Shown here one piece after another: positions 26,223-34,107 of a DNA stretch of 64,000 bases. Below the pieces are notes generated by a model. That model was not told the DNA's origin, searched no databases, and saw only the letters and a list, made by a program, of their open reading frames with translations. Within the stretch, counting starts at the first letter, position 1. Each line of letters begins with the position of its first letter. The stretch covers positions 310,001 through 374,000 of the forward strand of contig NZ_CANNDO010000001.1 of the NCBI RefSeq assembly GCF_947503385.1, read 5' to 3'. Origin of the DNA: an uncultured Tateyamaria sp. Lineage in GTDB: Bacteria; Pseudomonadota; Alphaproteobacteria; Rhodobacterales; Rhodobacteraceae. A program made the translations under genes and the position numbers.

Positions 26223-27197
26223 TCAGGTGCGCTTGAGGCGCGCCTGCAACCGCGCGCTGACATCGCGGCCCATCCGCATCAGTCGCAGGCCGGGTTTGTT
26301 GTACATCATCACTGAGCGGACCCGTTCGATCCCCGTGCGCAGGCCCGAAGCCTCCTGCCCCTCGGTCAAGTTGTATCCAAACTCTTCGAGCACGGGACCC
26401 ATGATCGTCTCGATCTGCGTCACCACTTTGGGGTCCATTTCCTTGCGCCATGCCTCGGCGCGGTTGGACATCAGGGGGCGACCCACATTTTCCTTCCACC
26501 ACGTTTCGGTCGGCTTGACCGTCCGCACTTCGCGGTCGTGTTCAAACATCTCTTCGGACGGCGCAACGCCGAGAAAGCTCATCACTGGTTCCATCACCGC
26601 CCGCGCATCGCCAATCAACTCTTCATAGCGGACCATGTGTACCTGATCAGGGCGTTCGTCGCGCAGCATCTTGCCAATAGAGATGTTGCGCACCCATTGG
26701 CGCGACAGGGTCACCGGGTCACTTGTGGCCCATGGCACCTTGATCAGCGAGGCCACGCAAGCGCGCCCATCACGCATGATCCACAGGATGCGCGCATCCG
26801 GGAACCATTCGAACAGGTCGTCCATTCCACGCAGGTGCCAAGGCGTCTTTTCGAGCAGCCGCGGCTTGCCATCCGCTGCGCGGAAACATTCGAGAACCGT
26901 TTGGAAAACGGTCGCCTCGGTCAGCACATCCAGCCCCTTGAGCGCGGTCAGCAGTGTGTCGTGATCCAACACCAGAAATCGCATGGGCGAGTTTTCGATC
27001 ACGTCAAGAACCGCCTCGGGGCCCTTGGACAGAACCGGCGCAACCTGAAACCGCACGATGTTGAGGTAAAGGGATTCGGGCGTGCTCACGATATCGGGGT
27101 GACGTCCCAGCATGGAGGCCAACAATGTCGTGCCCGACCGAGGATGGCCGACAACAAAGATGGGACGATCAAGCGGGGCGGGAGAGGTCTGCGTCAT
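26223..27197 (-). CDS. Sulfotransferase (tandem copy A)
   Basis: 324 residues. The PAPS-binding loop VVGHPRSGTTLLASML lies near the N-terminus and the 3'-phosphate site ILWIMRDGRACVASL about 120 residues further on. The next gene on this strand (27338-28366) is a close relative: over half of aligned positions look identical by eye, including the shared VKPTET-WK block. Probably transfers sulfate to the polysaccharide or its precursors. Start ATG 27197 is placed as in the paralogue, just before the LDRP-FVVGHPRSG block. Confidence 0.88.
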   Translation of the reverse strand: MTQTSPAPLDRPIFVVGHPRSGTTLLASMLGRHPDIVSTPESLYLNIVRFQVAPVLSKGPEAVLDVIENSPMRFLVLDHDTLLTALKGLDVLTEATVFQTVLECFRAADGKPRLLEKTPWHLRGMDDLFEWFPDARILWIMRDGRACVASLIKVPWATSDPVTLSRQWVRNISIGKMLRDERPDQVHMVRYEELIGDARAVMEPVMSFLGVAPSEEMFEHDREVRTVKPTETWWKENVGRPLMSNRAEAWRKEMDPKVVTQIETIMGPVLEEFGYNLTEGQEASGLRTGIERVRSVMMYNKPGLRLMRMGRDVSARLQARLKRT

Positions 27198-27337
27198 AAG
27201 GAAAGCGTATCCGACAAATGATTTGCCGCTTGTCTACAAGGACCCGTATTCAAAAGTCACTACCACGCGTGCCGTTCCCTGCGCACGCGTGTCCGGAATG
27301 CCAAAATTCTGCGCTTGTCGAGATAACCCGCGTCACA

Positions 27338-28366
27338 TCAGGCCACTTGTCCGCCCTTACGATGGTCACTATCGCGGGTTTTACGCCGCAGTTGCGAAAC
27401 CGACTGGCGCACGTTTGCCTTCAGCGATTCCTTGGCCAAAAAGCCCGACCGCATCAGGCGCAGACCCGCAGGGTTCTGCAAAGCGATGGACTTTGTGCGC
27501 TCGATCGCGGCCCGCACAGGTTTGGCCTGCGTGAGGGGGGCATACCCGAATTGGCGGAGGGACGGGCCAATGATCGCTTCGACGCGGTACAGATCCTGTT
27601 CCGAAAAACTGTCTTTCCATGCGTCCGCCCGGCTTGGCATCAGGGGCTGCATGACGTTCTGTTTCCAGCTTGTTTCGGTGGGCTTGACCGTATGAACCGC
27701 TTGGGTGTGATCAAAGATGGCACTGTCCGGGTCAAGATCGAGAAACCGCAATGTCGGTGCAAGGGTCTCTTGCGGATCGGTCACAAGCTCTTCGTAGCGC
27801 AAGATGTGTATCCGGTCGGCGTGCGCGCCAGCAAACATCTTACCAAATGCCATGTTACGCCGCCATTGCTGCGCCAATGTCACAAGGTCATTTGTTGCCC
27901 AGTTTACCTTTGTCAGGGATGCAATACACGCCCGCCCGTCCCGCACGATCCACACGACCTGCGCATCGGGAAACCATTCCAAAAGCTCGTCGACGTGACG
28001 CAGGTGTACTGGTGTCTTTTCCAGCAGGCGGGGTTTTCCGTCGGCAATCTGGAAACAGGACAACACCGTTTCGAACACATTGCGGAGGGTCAGCACAGGC
28101 AAAGCACCCAATGCCGTCAAAACGTCGGCCTCATCCAGCACTAGAAACCGCATCGGTGATGTGAGAATGGCATTCAAAACCGCGTCTGGTCCGAGGTGCA
28201 GAACGGCTCTTACACGGAACCTGACCATGTTCATGTACAGGGTTTCCGGAGTACTCACGATGCTGGCATGTCGACCCAGCATCGAGGCCAAAAGCGTAGT
28301 CCCCGAACGAGGGTGACCTACGACGAAAACAGGACGATCAAGCGTACCCGAAAGAGTGTATGTCAT
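27338..28366 (-). CDS. Sulfotransferase (tandem copy B)
   Basis: 342 residues. Same architecture as copy A: VVGHPRSGTTLLASML for the PAPS 5'-phosphosulfate and VVWIVRDGRACIASL for the 3'-phosphate. I chose the ATG at 28366 because it aligns with the start of copy A; the frame stays open to 28480, but that extension has no counterpart. The C-terminus is longer by a basic tail. The two genes are about 140 bases apart and probably arose by duplication, then specialised for different acceptor positions. Confidence 0.88.
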   Translation of the reverse strand: MTYTLSGTLDRPVFVVGHPRSGTTLLASMLGRHASIVSTPETLYMNMVRFRVRAVLHLGPDAVLNAILTSPMRFLVLDEADVLTALGALPVLTLRNVFETVLSCFQIADGKPRLLEKTPVHLRHVDELLEWFPDAQVVWIVRDGRACIASLTKVNWATNDLVTLAQQWRRNMAFGKMFAGAHADRIHILRYEELVTDPQETLAPTLRFLDLDPDSAIFDHTQAVHTVKPTETSWKQNVMQPLMPSRADAWKDSFSEQDLYRVEAIIGPSLRQFGYAPLTQAKPVRAAIERTKSIALQNPAGLRLMRSGFLAKESLKANVRQSVSQLRRKTRDSDHRKGGQVA

Positions 28367-28633
28367 GGCGATAGGGTGTGTCCAAAAACGTTCCAATGTT
28401 TTGTTGCCGCTTTCGAATATGTGCGTGGCGCGAAACCTTTCAACTGATTCCATTTTTGTCGGTGCTTCTTTGCCGAACACCTGCTGATTCAGGCATCATT
28501 GGCTGAATTTCAGGGCAACCAAGGCACGGAATGCGACAACTGGCGCTTTGCAGCGCCGCGCTTTTGGGGCAAGACAACCGCAATGCAATTGGCGCGCGCC
28601 ATGACACCGGCTTGCGAACAAAGGAATTGAGGC

Positions 28634-29548
28634 GTGATCTCTGTCGCCGTAATGGCTCATAACGAAGAGGCGGGGATCGCCCGGTGCCTTGAGGCGATAT
28701 TGTCGCAGGATGGGTTTGGACCGGACGACCGCGTCACCGTTCTTGAAAACGGATCCACCGACCGAACAGCCGAGATTGTCGAAGCGGTCGCCGCAGACAA
28801 CCCTGCGGTGTCCCTGCGCCGGATCGGTCTGGGTGACAAGGCCAACGCATGGAGCGTCTATACCTTCAATGTCAGCCCCGGAATCGAAGCCGATGCCCAC
28901 GTCTTTATCGATGGCGATGTGGTGATCCGACCCGGTTCGCTCAGCGCTGTGCGCGCGGCCCTGATCGACGCGCCGGATGCGCTGGCCTTTGGGTGCTTGC
29001 CCTATGGCGGACGTACGGCGGACACGTGGCGGGCTCGCGTTTTGCGGGAACATGGATTGCCCGGGAATTTCTATGCCCTGCGCGGCACGACAGTGACGGC
29101 GATGCGCGACGACGGATGGTGCCTGCCAGTAGGCTACATGGGCGACGACACCTTCTTACAATGGATATTGAAGCGACGGCTCGACCCGATGGTCAAACCG
29201 GACAAGACGGCAATCCATCCAGTCGCTGAGGCCGGGTTCGACTACGAATCGATCTCGCGCGGGTCTGCATCCGGGCTTTGGATGTTGTATCGCCGCCAGC
29301 GTGCCTATGCGATGCGCGACATTCAGTCGAAGCTGCTGTCCGATCACGTCATGGCGGCCCCGGGCAACCGCCCGCCGCAGGACATTGCCGAACTTTATCC
29401 CAATGCCAAACCCTGGACCGCCCTGTTTGGTCCCTTCGGTGCGCTCAAACCGTTCAAGCTGCGCAAACTGATGTTCCTCTACACGTGGTGGCGGACGCGG
29501 CAAACGCCCCAGCGCAAGGGTTTGCCCTGGCATCAGGAACAGGCATGA
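28634..29548 (+). CDS. Glycosyltransferase family 2
   Basis: 304 residues from GTG 28634 with AAGGAATTGAGG upstream. The GT-A core begins ISVAVMAHNEEAGIARCL and continues TVLENGSTDRTAEIVEA; the metal site is FIDGDVVI. It would add a sugar to the growing repeat unit on the cytoplasmic side. The next gene, a sulfotransferase, starts 30 bases downstream, so the pair is probably cotranscribed. A hairpin (28542-28557) lies in the leader region. Confidence 0.88.
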   Translation: MISVAVMAHNEEAGIARCLEAILSQDGFGPDDRVTVLENGSTDRTAEIVEAVAADNPAVSLRRIGLGDKANAWSVYTFNVSPGIEADAHVFIDGDVVIRPGSLSAVRAALIDAPDALAFGCLPYGGRTADTWRARVLREHGLPGNFYALRGTTVTAMRDDGWCLPVGYMGDDTFLQWILKRRLDPMVKPDKTAIHPVAEAGFDYESISRGSASGLWMLYRRQRAYAMRDIQSKLLSDHVMAAPGNRPPQDIAELYPNAKPWTALFGPFGALKPFKLRKLMFLYTWWRTRQTPQRKGLPWHQEQA

Positions 29549-29578
29549 CCACGATCCCACTGCAAAGGACCTACACAC

Positions 29579-30406
29579 ATGGCGCGTAAAGCCCCGTTCC
29601 GCGAGCGTTTGAGCCGCCGGTCCGCCATTCTGCGGGGGCGGACAGGGCGCAGCCTGCCCGGCCGTGGCCCTAACCACCCAAGTCTGTTTTTCCATCTTCC
29701 AAAATGCGGTGGCACCTCCTTGTCAGAGGCGATGTACGCGACTGTCCCGTTCAATCAGCGCATTGGCGTGATCGACGCGGTGGCCACGCGCCGGGCTGCT
29801 TCGATCCTGCATTTCAACGAGGACGACCCGCAAAAATGCCATGAAGATCGCGACACAGGGCAACTGACATTTGACCTGCGCGAAGGCGCGCTGTTGCAGC
29901 ACATGGCATGGGACACGATGCTGATCCACGGCCACGTGTTCTGGTCAGATCGCGCGTGGCAGCATTTCGGCCAACGCTACAAATACGTCACCATCATGCG
30001 GGATCCGGTCGCACGCATGATTTCAAATTTTCGGATGACGCAGCGCAGCGGGATCGTGACCGACGATCTTGACACATATCTGCAAGGGCCGATCGCGCGG
30101 CGCCATGCGCAGGTCTACCTGCGCTATCTTGTCGGGCGGAACGACATTGACGACGACGCCCTGCCCGCTGCGCTGGAACAGGCACGGGCGCGGCTAAAGA
30201 ACTTTGCGCTGATCGGGTTTCTGGATCGGACAGAGGCGTTTTTGGCCGCCTATCGCGACCTCTTCGGCGTTCCTTTGCGAATGCCGACGCTCAACACAGC
30301 GCCGGGCGAAACGCCCGACCTGACCCCGTCACAAAAATCGGCCATCGACACGCTATGCGCGCCCGACATCACTCTGTTCGAAGACGCGCGCGCGCTGTTC
30401 CTCTAA
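29579..30406 (+). CDS. Sulfotransferase (Sulfotransfer_2-like)
   Basis: 275 residues. After a basic N-terminal segment come LFFHLPKCGGTSLSEAM (PAPS loop) and YVTIMRDPVARMISNF (3'-phosphate site), the signature of the chondroitin/heparan 2-O-type sulfotransferase group, different from the tandem pair on its left. Start ATG 29579. Convergent with the Wza-like gene, leaving a 3-base gap. It probably sulfates a sugar added by the glycosyltransferase encoded just before it. Confidence 0.86.
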   Translation: MARKAPFRERLSRRSAILRGRTGRSLPGRGPNHPSLFFHLPKCGGTSLSEAMYATVPFNQRIGVIDAVATRRAASILHFNEDDPQKCHEDRDTGQLTFDLREGALLQHMAWDTMLIHGHVFWSDRAWQHFGQRYKYVTIMRDPVARMISNFRMTQRSGIVTDDLDTYLQGPIARRHAQVYLRYLVGRNDIDDDALPAALEQARARLKNFALIGFLDRTEAFLAAYRDLFGVPLRMPTLNTAPGETPDLTPSQKSAIDTLCAPDITLFEDARALFL

Positions 30407-30409
30407 GCG

Positions 30410-31615
30410 TTAGCGCGTCGCGCTCAGCGGGTCGTCTACCTCGACAACAATGATATCACCGGGCAGGAGCGGCGTGTTGATTGTCACTTCGGCGTCGCCG
30501 AACCGGTCCGAACGCGGGCCTCGGATCACGAACCGTACATCCAGCACCGGCACCTCTTCGGCCAGCGCGGCGGTATCATCACTCAGCACCGTCAATTCGT
30601 CCAACGCAAAGCCGTATTCGCGCAAACCGGATTCCAGATCGACGCGCGCTTCTTTCATTTCTTGCAGATCTTCCTCGCGGCGGTCCGACAGAAACCGGTC
30701 CCGGTTGCGTGCGGCCAGTGTTGCTGCACGGCGCGCGGCGATCTTGGCCGTTTGCAGGCTCAGCAATTCCTCGCGATCGTCCGAAAGGCGCTGCTGCTGC
30801 GTCGAAAACCGTGCCGTCGTGGTCAGCCCTTGGGTGCGCAATTTCTCAAGGTCGGCCAATTCTGCCGCCAGTTGAGCCACGATGTCCTCTTTCAAAACGA
30901 TCCGTTCATCCAGCAAGAGCGTCTGTTCTTCGAAATCGGCGATGTCACTGTTCCACGACGCCACGAGGTTGTCAGCCGTGCTGCGGCGCACGGCCAGCCG
31001 TTCTTTCTCTGCCTCGATCCGGGCATCCATGCCGTCGCGCAGATCGACCGGTACGGCGGCGCGCATGGCATCGCTCAGCTCGACAGGCGTGTCGGGGCCA
31101 TCCAAAGCGGCATCCAGACGCGTGATGTCTGCGACCGCTCCGGCGATCCGCTCTGCCGCCGTTGAGGCACGGCGACGGGCGTTCACGGCCAGCACATCCG
31201 CGTTCGGCCCTTCGATGTCGCCTGCACCAAAGCCACCTGCCAACGCGAGGGCCGCGCTCACGTCCATACCCGGCAGATATTCATATCGGCCGCTGCGCTC
31301 GACGTATCCGGACACGACAACCGGCGCATATTCCGAAATCTCGACCAACACGAATGAAACGCCGCTGAAACCACCCAGTGTCATTTGCTCGGAAATCGCA
31401 TTTTCGATCTCGTCGAGGGTTCTGCCTGCTGCGGGGATGCTGCCCACTTCGGACAAACGAATGTTGCCGTCCAGATCGACGCTCGTCGGCTTGGGCTCGT
31501 CCAGAAAATCGTAGTTCACGATGACCCGGTCCCCGATGATCAGGCGGTACGGGTCGGCATCTGCCGGAAGGGCCATAAACATGACCAATGTCAGCAAACT
31601 CAGGTGTTTCAGCAT
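30410..31615 (-). CDS. Polysaccharide export protein, Wza/ExoF-like
   Basis: 401 residues with an N-terminal signal (LLTLVMFMALPADA). An export domain follows (YRLIIGDRVIVNYDF through DLDGNIRLSEVGSIPAAGRT), then an SLBB-like domain (VVVSGYVERSGRYEYLPGMD). A long alpha-helical coiled coil covers roughly residues 180-350, and a last beta segment ends PLLPGDIIVVE. The coiled-coil insertion is typical of ExoF-type periplasmic export proteins rather than E. coli Wza. It would form the export channel or connect the Wzc-like protein to the outer membrane. No lipobox cysteine is visible. Confidence 0.88.
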   Translation of the reverse strand: MLKHLSLLTLVMFMALPADADPYRLIIGDRVIVNYDFLDEPKPTSVDLDGNIRLSEVGSIPAAGRTLDEIENAISEQMTLGGFSGVSFVLVEISEYAPVVVSGYVERSGRYEYLPGMDVSAALALAGGFGAGDIEGPNADVLAVNARRRASTAAERIAGAVADITRLDAALDGPDTPVELSDAMRAAVPVDLRDGMDARIEAEKERLAVRRSTADNLVASWNSDIADFEEQTLLLDERIVLKEDIVAQLAAELADLEKLRTQGLTTTARFSTQQQRLSDDREELLSLQTAKIAARRAATLAARNRDRFLSDRREEDLQEMKEARVDLESGLREYGFALDELTVLSDDTAALAEEVPVLDVRFVIRGPRSDRFGDAEVTINTPLLPGDIIVVEVDDPLSATR

Positions 31616-31907
31616 CTACAATTCCTTTTCGGCATATTCCGCGTACCGGCCAAGGCGCTCCCTGTGGCAACACCTCGCAATAACACGCGCAGCTTTAGCG
31701 ACTATTGCCGTAATTATACAGGCTTGTCCCCTACAGGATGGCAGGAATGGTGCAAAAAGCGGGCAGAGCGGAATTACAATGGTATCTGCTGTGCACTGAA
31801 CTGGACAAGTGCGTTGGGCTTTGATCTAGAACACCTGCGTTTTGCACCGTCGGGCCCGCCCGCCGATTGCACTGCGCGCCATTGGTCGAATCAACCTGGA
31901 TTGAATC

Positions 31908-32507
31908 ATGAAAGTCTTTGGGATCGGATTTCACAAAACCGGCACGACATCTCTTGCCGTGGCGTTCAAGGCGCTTGGAATGTCCGTCACCGGGCCAAAC
32001 AACACGGACGACCGCGACATCGCTGACACCTACGTCACATTGGCGCAGGACCTGTCCAAGGAATACGACAGCTTTCAGGACAACCCTTGGCCCCTCGTCT
32101 ATCGCGAGATGGACGAGATGTGGCCGGACGCCAAGTTCATCCTAACCACGCGCGATGCGGACCGCTGGGTCAAGTCGCAGGTTTCCCACTTTGGCGCGCG
32201 GTCCACGCCGATGCGCGAACTGATCTATGGGAAAGGCCGTGGGATGCCCTTTGGCAACGAAGAACACTACAAGGCGACGATGCTGGCCCATAACGATGCA
32301 GTCCGCGCCTATTTCGCGGGGCGCGAGGGCAAGTTGCTTGAGATTGACATCACCAAAGGGCACGGGTGGGACGTGATCTGCCCGTTTCTGGGCATTGATA
32401 TCCCTGAGGTCGAATTCCCCCACCGCAACGACAAGCGCAAGCGCAGTATGATCAAGCGGGTCGCGGGTGCGGTGCGCCGCCAGATGCGGGCCATCTCCGC
32501 TCGTTGA
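31908..32507 (+). CDS. Small sulfotransferase-like protein
   Basis: 199 residues. The N-terminus MKVFGIGFHKTGTTSL is the PAPS/P-loop of the Sulfotransfer_4-type family and FILTTRDADRWVKS is the 3'-phosphate site. The protein is short and ends with a basic tail. It is the fifth sulfotransferase-type gene in the region and is followed by a strong terminator, so probably monocistronic. Substrate unknown. Confidence 0.82.
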   Translation: MKVFGIGFHKTGTTSLAVAFKALGMSVTGPNNTDDRDIADTYVTLAQDLSKEYDSFQDNPWPLVYREMDEMWPDAKFILTTRDADRWVKSQVSHFGARSTPMRELIYGKGRGMPFGNEEHYKATMLAHNDAVRAYFAGREGKLLEIDITKGHGWDVICPFLGIDIPEVEFPHRNDKRKRSMIKRVAGAVRRQMRAISAR

Positions 32508-32527
32508 ATGCGTTGCCAGACGAATAT

Positions 32528-32565
32528 GGGCTGCCCGATCTGATGTGATCCGGCAGCCCGTTTTT
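32528..32565 (+). terminator. Rho-independent terminator after the small sulfotransferase
   Basis: GGGCTGCC (32528-32535) pairs with GGCAGCCC (32552-32559), with an inner GATC/GATC pairing, followed by GTTTTTG. Confidence 0.85.
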
Positions 32566-32582
32566 GTTGGATACCAACGACG

Positions 32583-33539
32583 TCAGATAAAGATGATGTC
32601 GTCGTAATCCGCCAACCCAAGGTTCTGCAGCAAAATGCTCTCGGTACCGAGCGCGTTTTCCAGCAGCAGACCATCGACGCTTTCGCTGGTGATCAGGTTG
32701 TTCGGATTGATCCCGGCAAAGTCGATCATGTCTTCGGATGTATCGAAGTCGGTGATGATCGTGGTGCCAAGGCCGATCTGACCGGTGAACAGGAACGTGT
32801 CAGCGCCGCCGCCACCCGAAACGATGTCGGTGCCCGGTGCAGACACGATCGAGTCGTTGCCCAGACCGCCAAAGATCACATCATCGCCGCTTGCTGCGTT
32901 GATGAAGTCATCGCCGTCGCCTGCCGTGATCGTGTCATCGCCGTTGCCGCCAAGGATCGAGTCGTCACCGTCGCCGCCATCGATCAGGTCATCGCCACCT
33001 GTGCTGCCGCCGCCTTTGATCGTGTCGTTGCCTGCGCCGCCTTCGAGCGTGTCGTCACCAACGCCACCGTTCAGGAAATCGTCGCCGTCACCACCGAACA
33101 GCATGTCGTCGCCAGCACCGCCGCCCAACCGGTCGTCGCCGCTGCCGCCGCGCAGAACGTCATCGCCGGTATTGCCGGACATAAAGTCGTCACCGCTGCC
33201 GCCGATCAAAAGGTCGTTGCAGTCGCCGCCTTCAAGCGTGTCGTCACCCGATCCGCCCAACAGCGTGTCTTCGCCGTCGCCACCCAAAAGCGAATCGTTG
33301 CCGCTGCCACCACGGATAAAGTCGTGGCCACCGCCGCCGTCCAGCGTGTCGTCGCCCCAAAGGCCAAGGATCAGCTCGTTCTTGGAAGACCCGGTGTATG
33401 TATCGGACCAGCACGACCCAATGACAATTTTTTGCAGGCCGGATCCGCTTTCGCCGCACCCGTCCTCACATTTATTTTCAAAATATTCTTTGTGGGACCA
33501 CCACAAGTAGCAAATGAATTGCCAAAAAGACCAGTACAT
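32583..33539 (-). CDS. RTX calcium-binding protein with Trp/Cys-rich N-terminus
   Basis: 318 residues. The first 50 residues are unusual: many Trp, Tyr and Phe plus five Cys (ICYLWW, KCEDGCG, IGSC). The rest is about twenty RTX nonapeptides starting GDDTLDGGG and ending GADTFLFTG, then a C-terminal region DFDTSEDMIDFAGINP. One repeat has Cys in place of Gly (CNDLLIGGS). No enzyme domain and no ordinary signal peptide; type I secretion is likely. The start at 33539 lacks a strong ribosome site, so the true N-terminus could be shorter, from a GTG or TTG. Likely a matrix protein or adhesin in the polysaccharide region. Confidence 0.8.
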   Translation of the reverse strand: MYWSFWQFICYLWWSHKEYFENKCEDGCGESGSGLQKIVIGSCWSDTYTGSSKNELILGLWGDDTLDGGGGHDFIRGGSGNDSLLGGDGEDTLLGGSGDDTLEGGDCNDLLIGGSGDDFMSGNTGDDVLRGGSGDDRLGGGAGDDMLFGGDGDDFLNGGVGDDTLEGGAGNDTIKGGGSTGGDDLIDGGDGDDSILGGNGDDTITAGDGDDFINAASGDDVIFGGLGNDSIVSAPGTDIVSGGGGADTFLFTGQIGLGTTIITDFDTSEDMIDFAGINPNNLITSESVDGLLLENALGTESILLQNLGLADYDDIIFI

Positions 33540-33573
33540 TTCCGTATTCCCATTTTTCTTAAAACCCCACCTT

Positions 33574-33602
33574 TAAAAATACCCAAAAGCGCTTTGTGTC
33601 AA
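33574..33602 (-). promoter_or_regulatory. Candidate promoter of the RTX gene
   Basis: On the minus strand TTGACA (33602-33597), a 17-base spacer, then TTTTTA (33579-33574), 35 bases before the ATG at 33539. The -35 is consensus, the -10 is weak. Confidence 0.4.
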
Positions 33603-34062
33603 TAAAATGGCGATATTTTGCACTTAATTGTAATTCTACCTATGACTGAAATTCATATTCCAAATTGCTACAAAAACACGAACTTCTCGCAATACGGGTA
33701 TTTGCGTTTCTCATTCACGCAAAATCTATTAATGAATCACAATCTGATGACTATACGTAGACAATCATCTGATTTGTCTGATTTCCGGTCAGTGACCTGA
33801 AATTGGTGCAAAATATGACGGCGTTGCCCGCCAGTTCTACCAGTGCGGGAAATCCACGCCCAGGGCCGACACGAACGGGACACGTGATTCTTTGACGATT
33901 CGCGACTCTGTGCCAAACCCTCACCTCTCCAGCGGATTTGCACAAAATCTGCTGATCTCCTGCGCAAGCACACCATGGCTTTGTTGGATATTTACACGCC
34001 TTGTGCCAATTCGAACCCACAACGGGGACGATCCGCGCTAAGAAGTTGACAATAATGCAAGG

Positions 34063-34091
34063 TTTGCCCTTTTCAGTGGTTAGATTATACT
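34063..34091 (+). promoter_or_regulatory. Candidate promoter of the Wzc-like gene
   Basis: TTTGCC (34063-34068), 17 bases, TATACT (34086-34091), ending 16 bases before the ATG, so the leader would be very short. A consensus TTGACA at 34046-34051 lacks a good -10. Confidence 0.35.
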
Positions 34092-34107
34092 CACTCAGGT
34101 TCAACAC

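Larger units (their letters stand above)
33540..34107. other. AT-rich divergent intergenic region
   Basis: 568 bases between the RTX gene and the Wzc-like gene, with candidate promoters for both (see separate entries) and an AT-rich core at about 33540-33760. Short open frames here have no recognisable content. Confidence 0.5.

Noticed and set aside
28542..28557. Hairpin GGCGCT-TTGC-AGCGCC as a terminator
   Set aside because: It lies between divergent starts where no transcript needs to end, and the T-run is short and offset by five bases.
32870..33370. Repeated DNA that could look like a CRISPR or tandem array
   Set aside because: The repeats are in frame and encode RTX nonapeptides; there are no constant repeats with unique spacers.
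33751..34107. Minus-strand 118-codon frame upstream of the Wzc-like gene
   Set aside because: No domain, no good ribosome site, and it covers the likely promoter of the Wzc-like gene.
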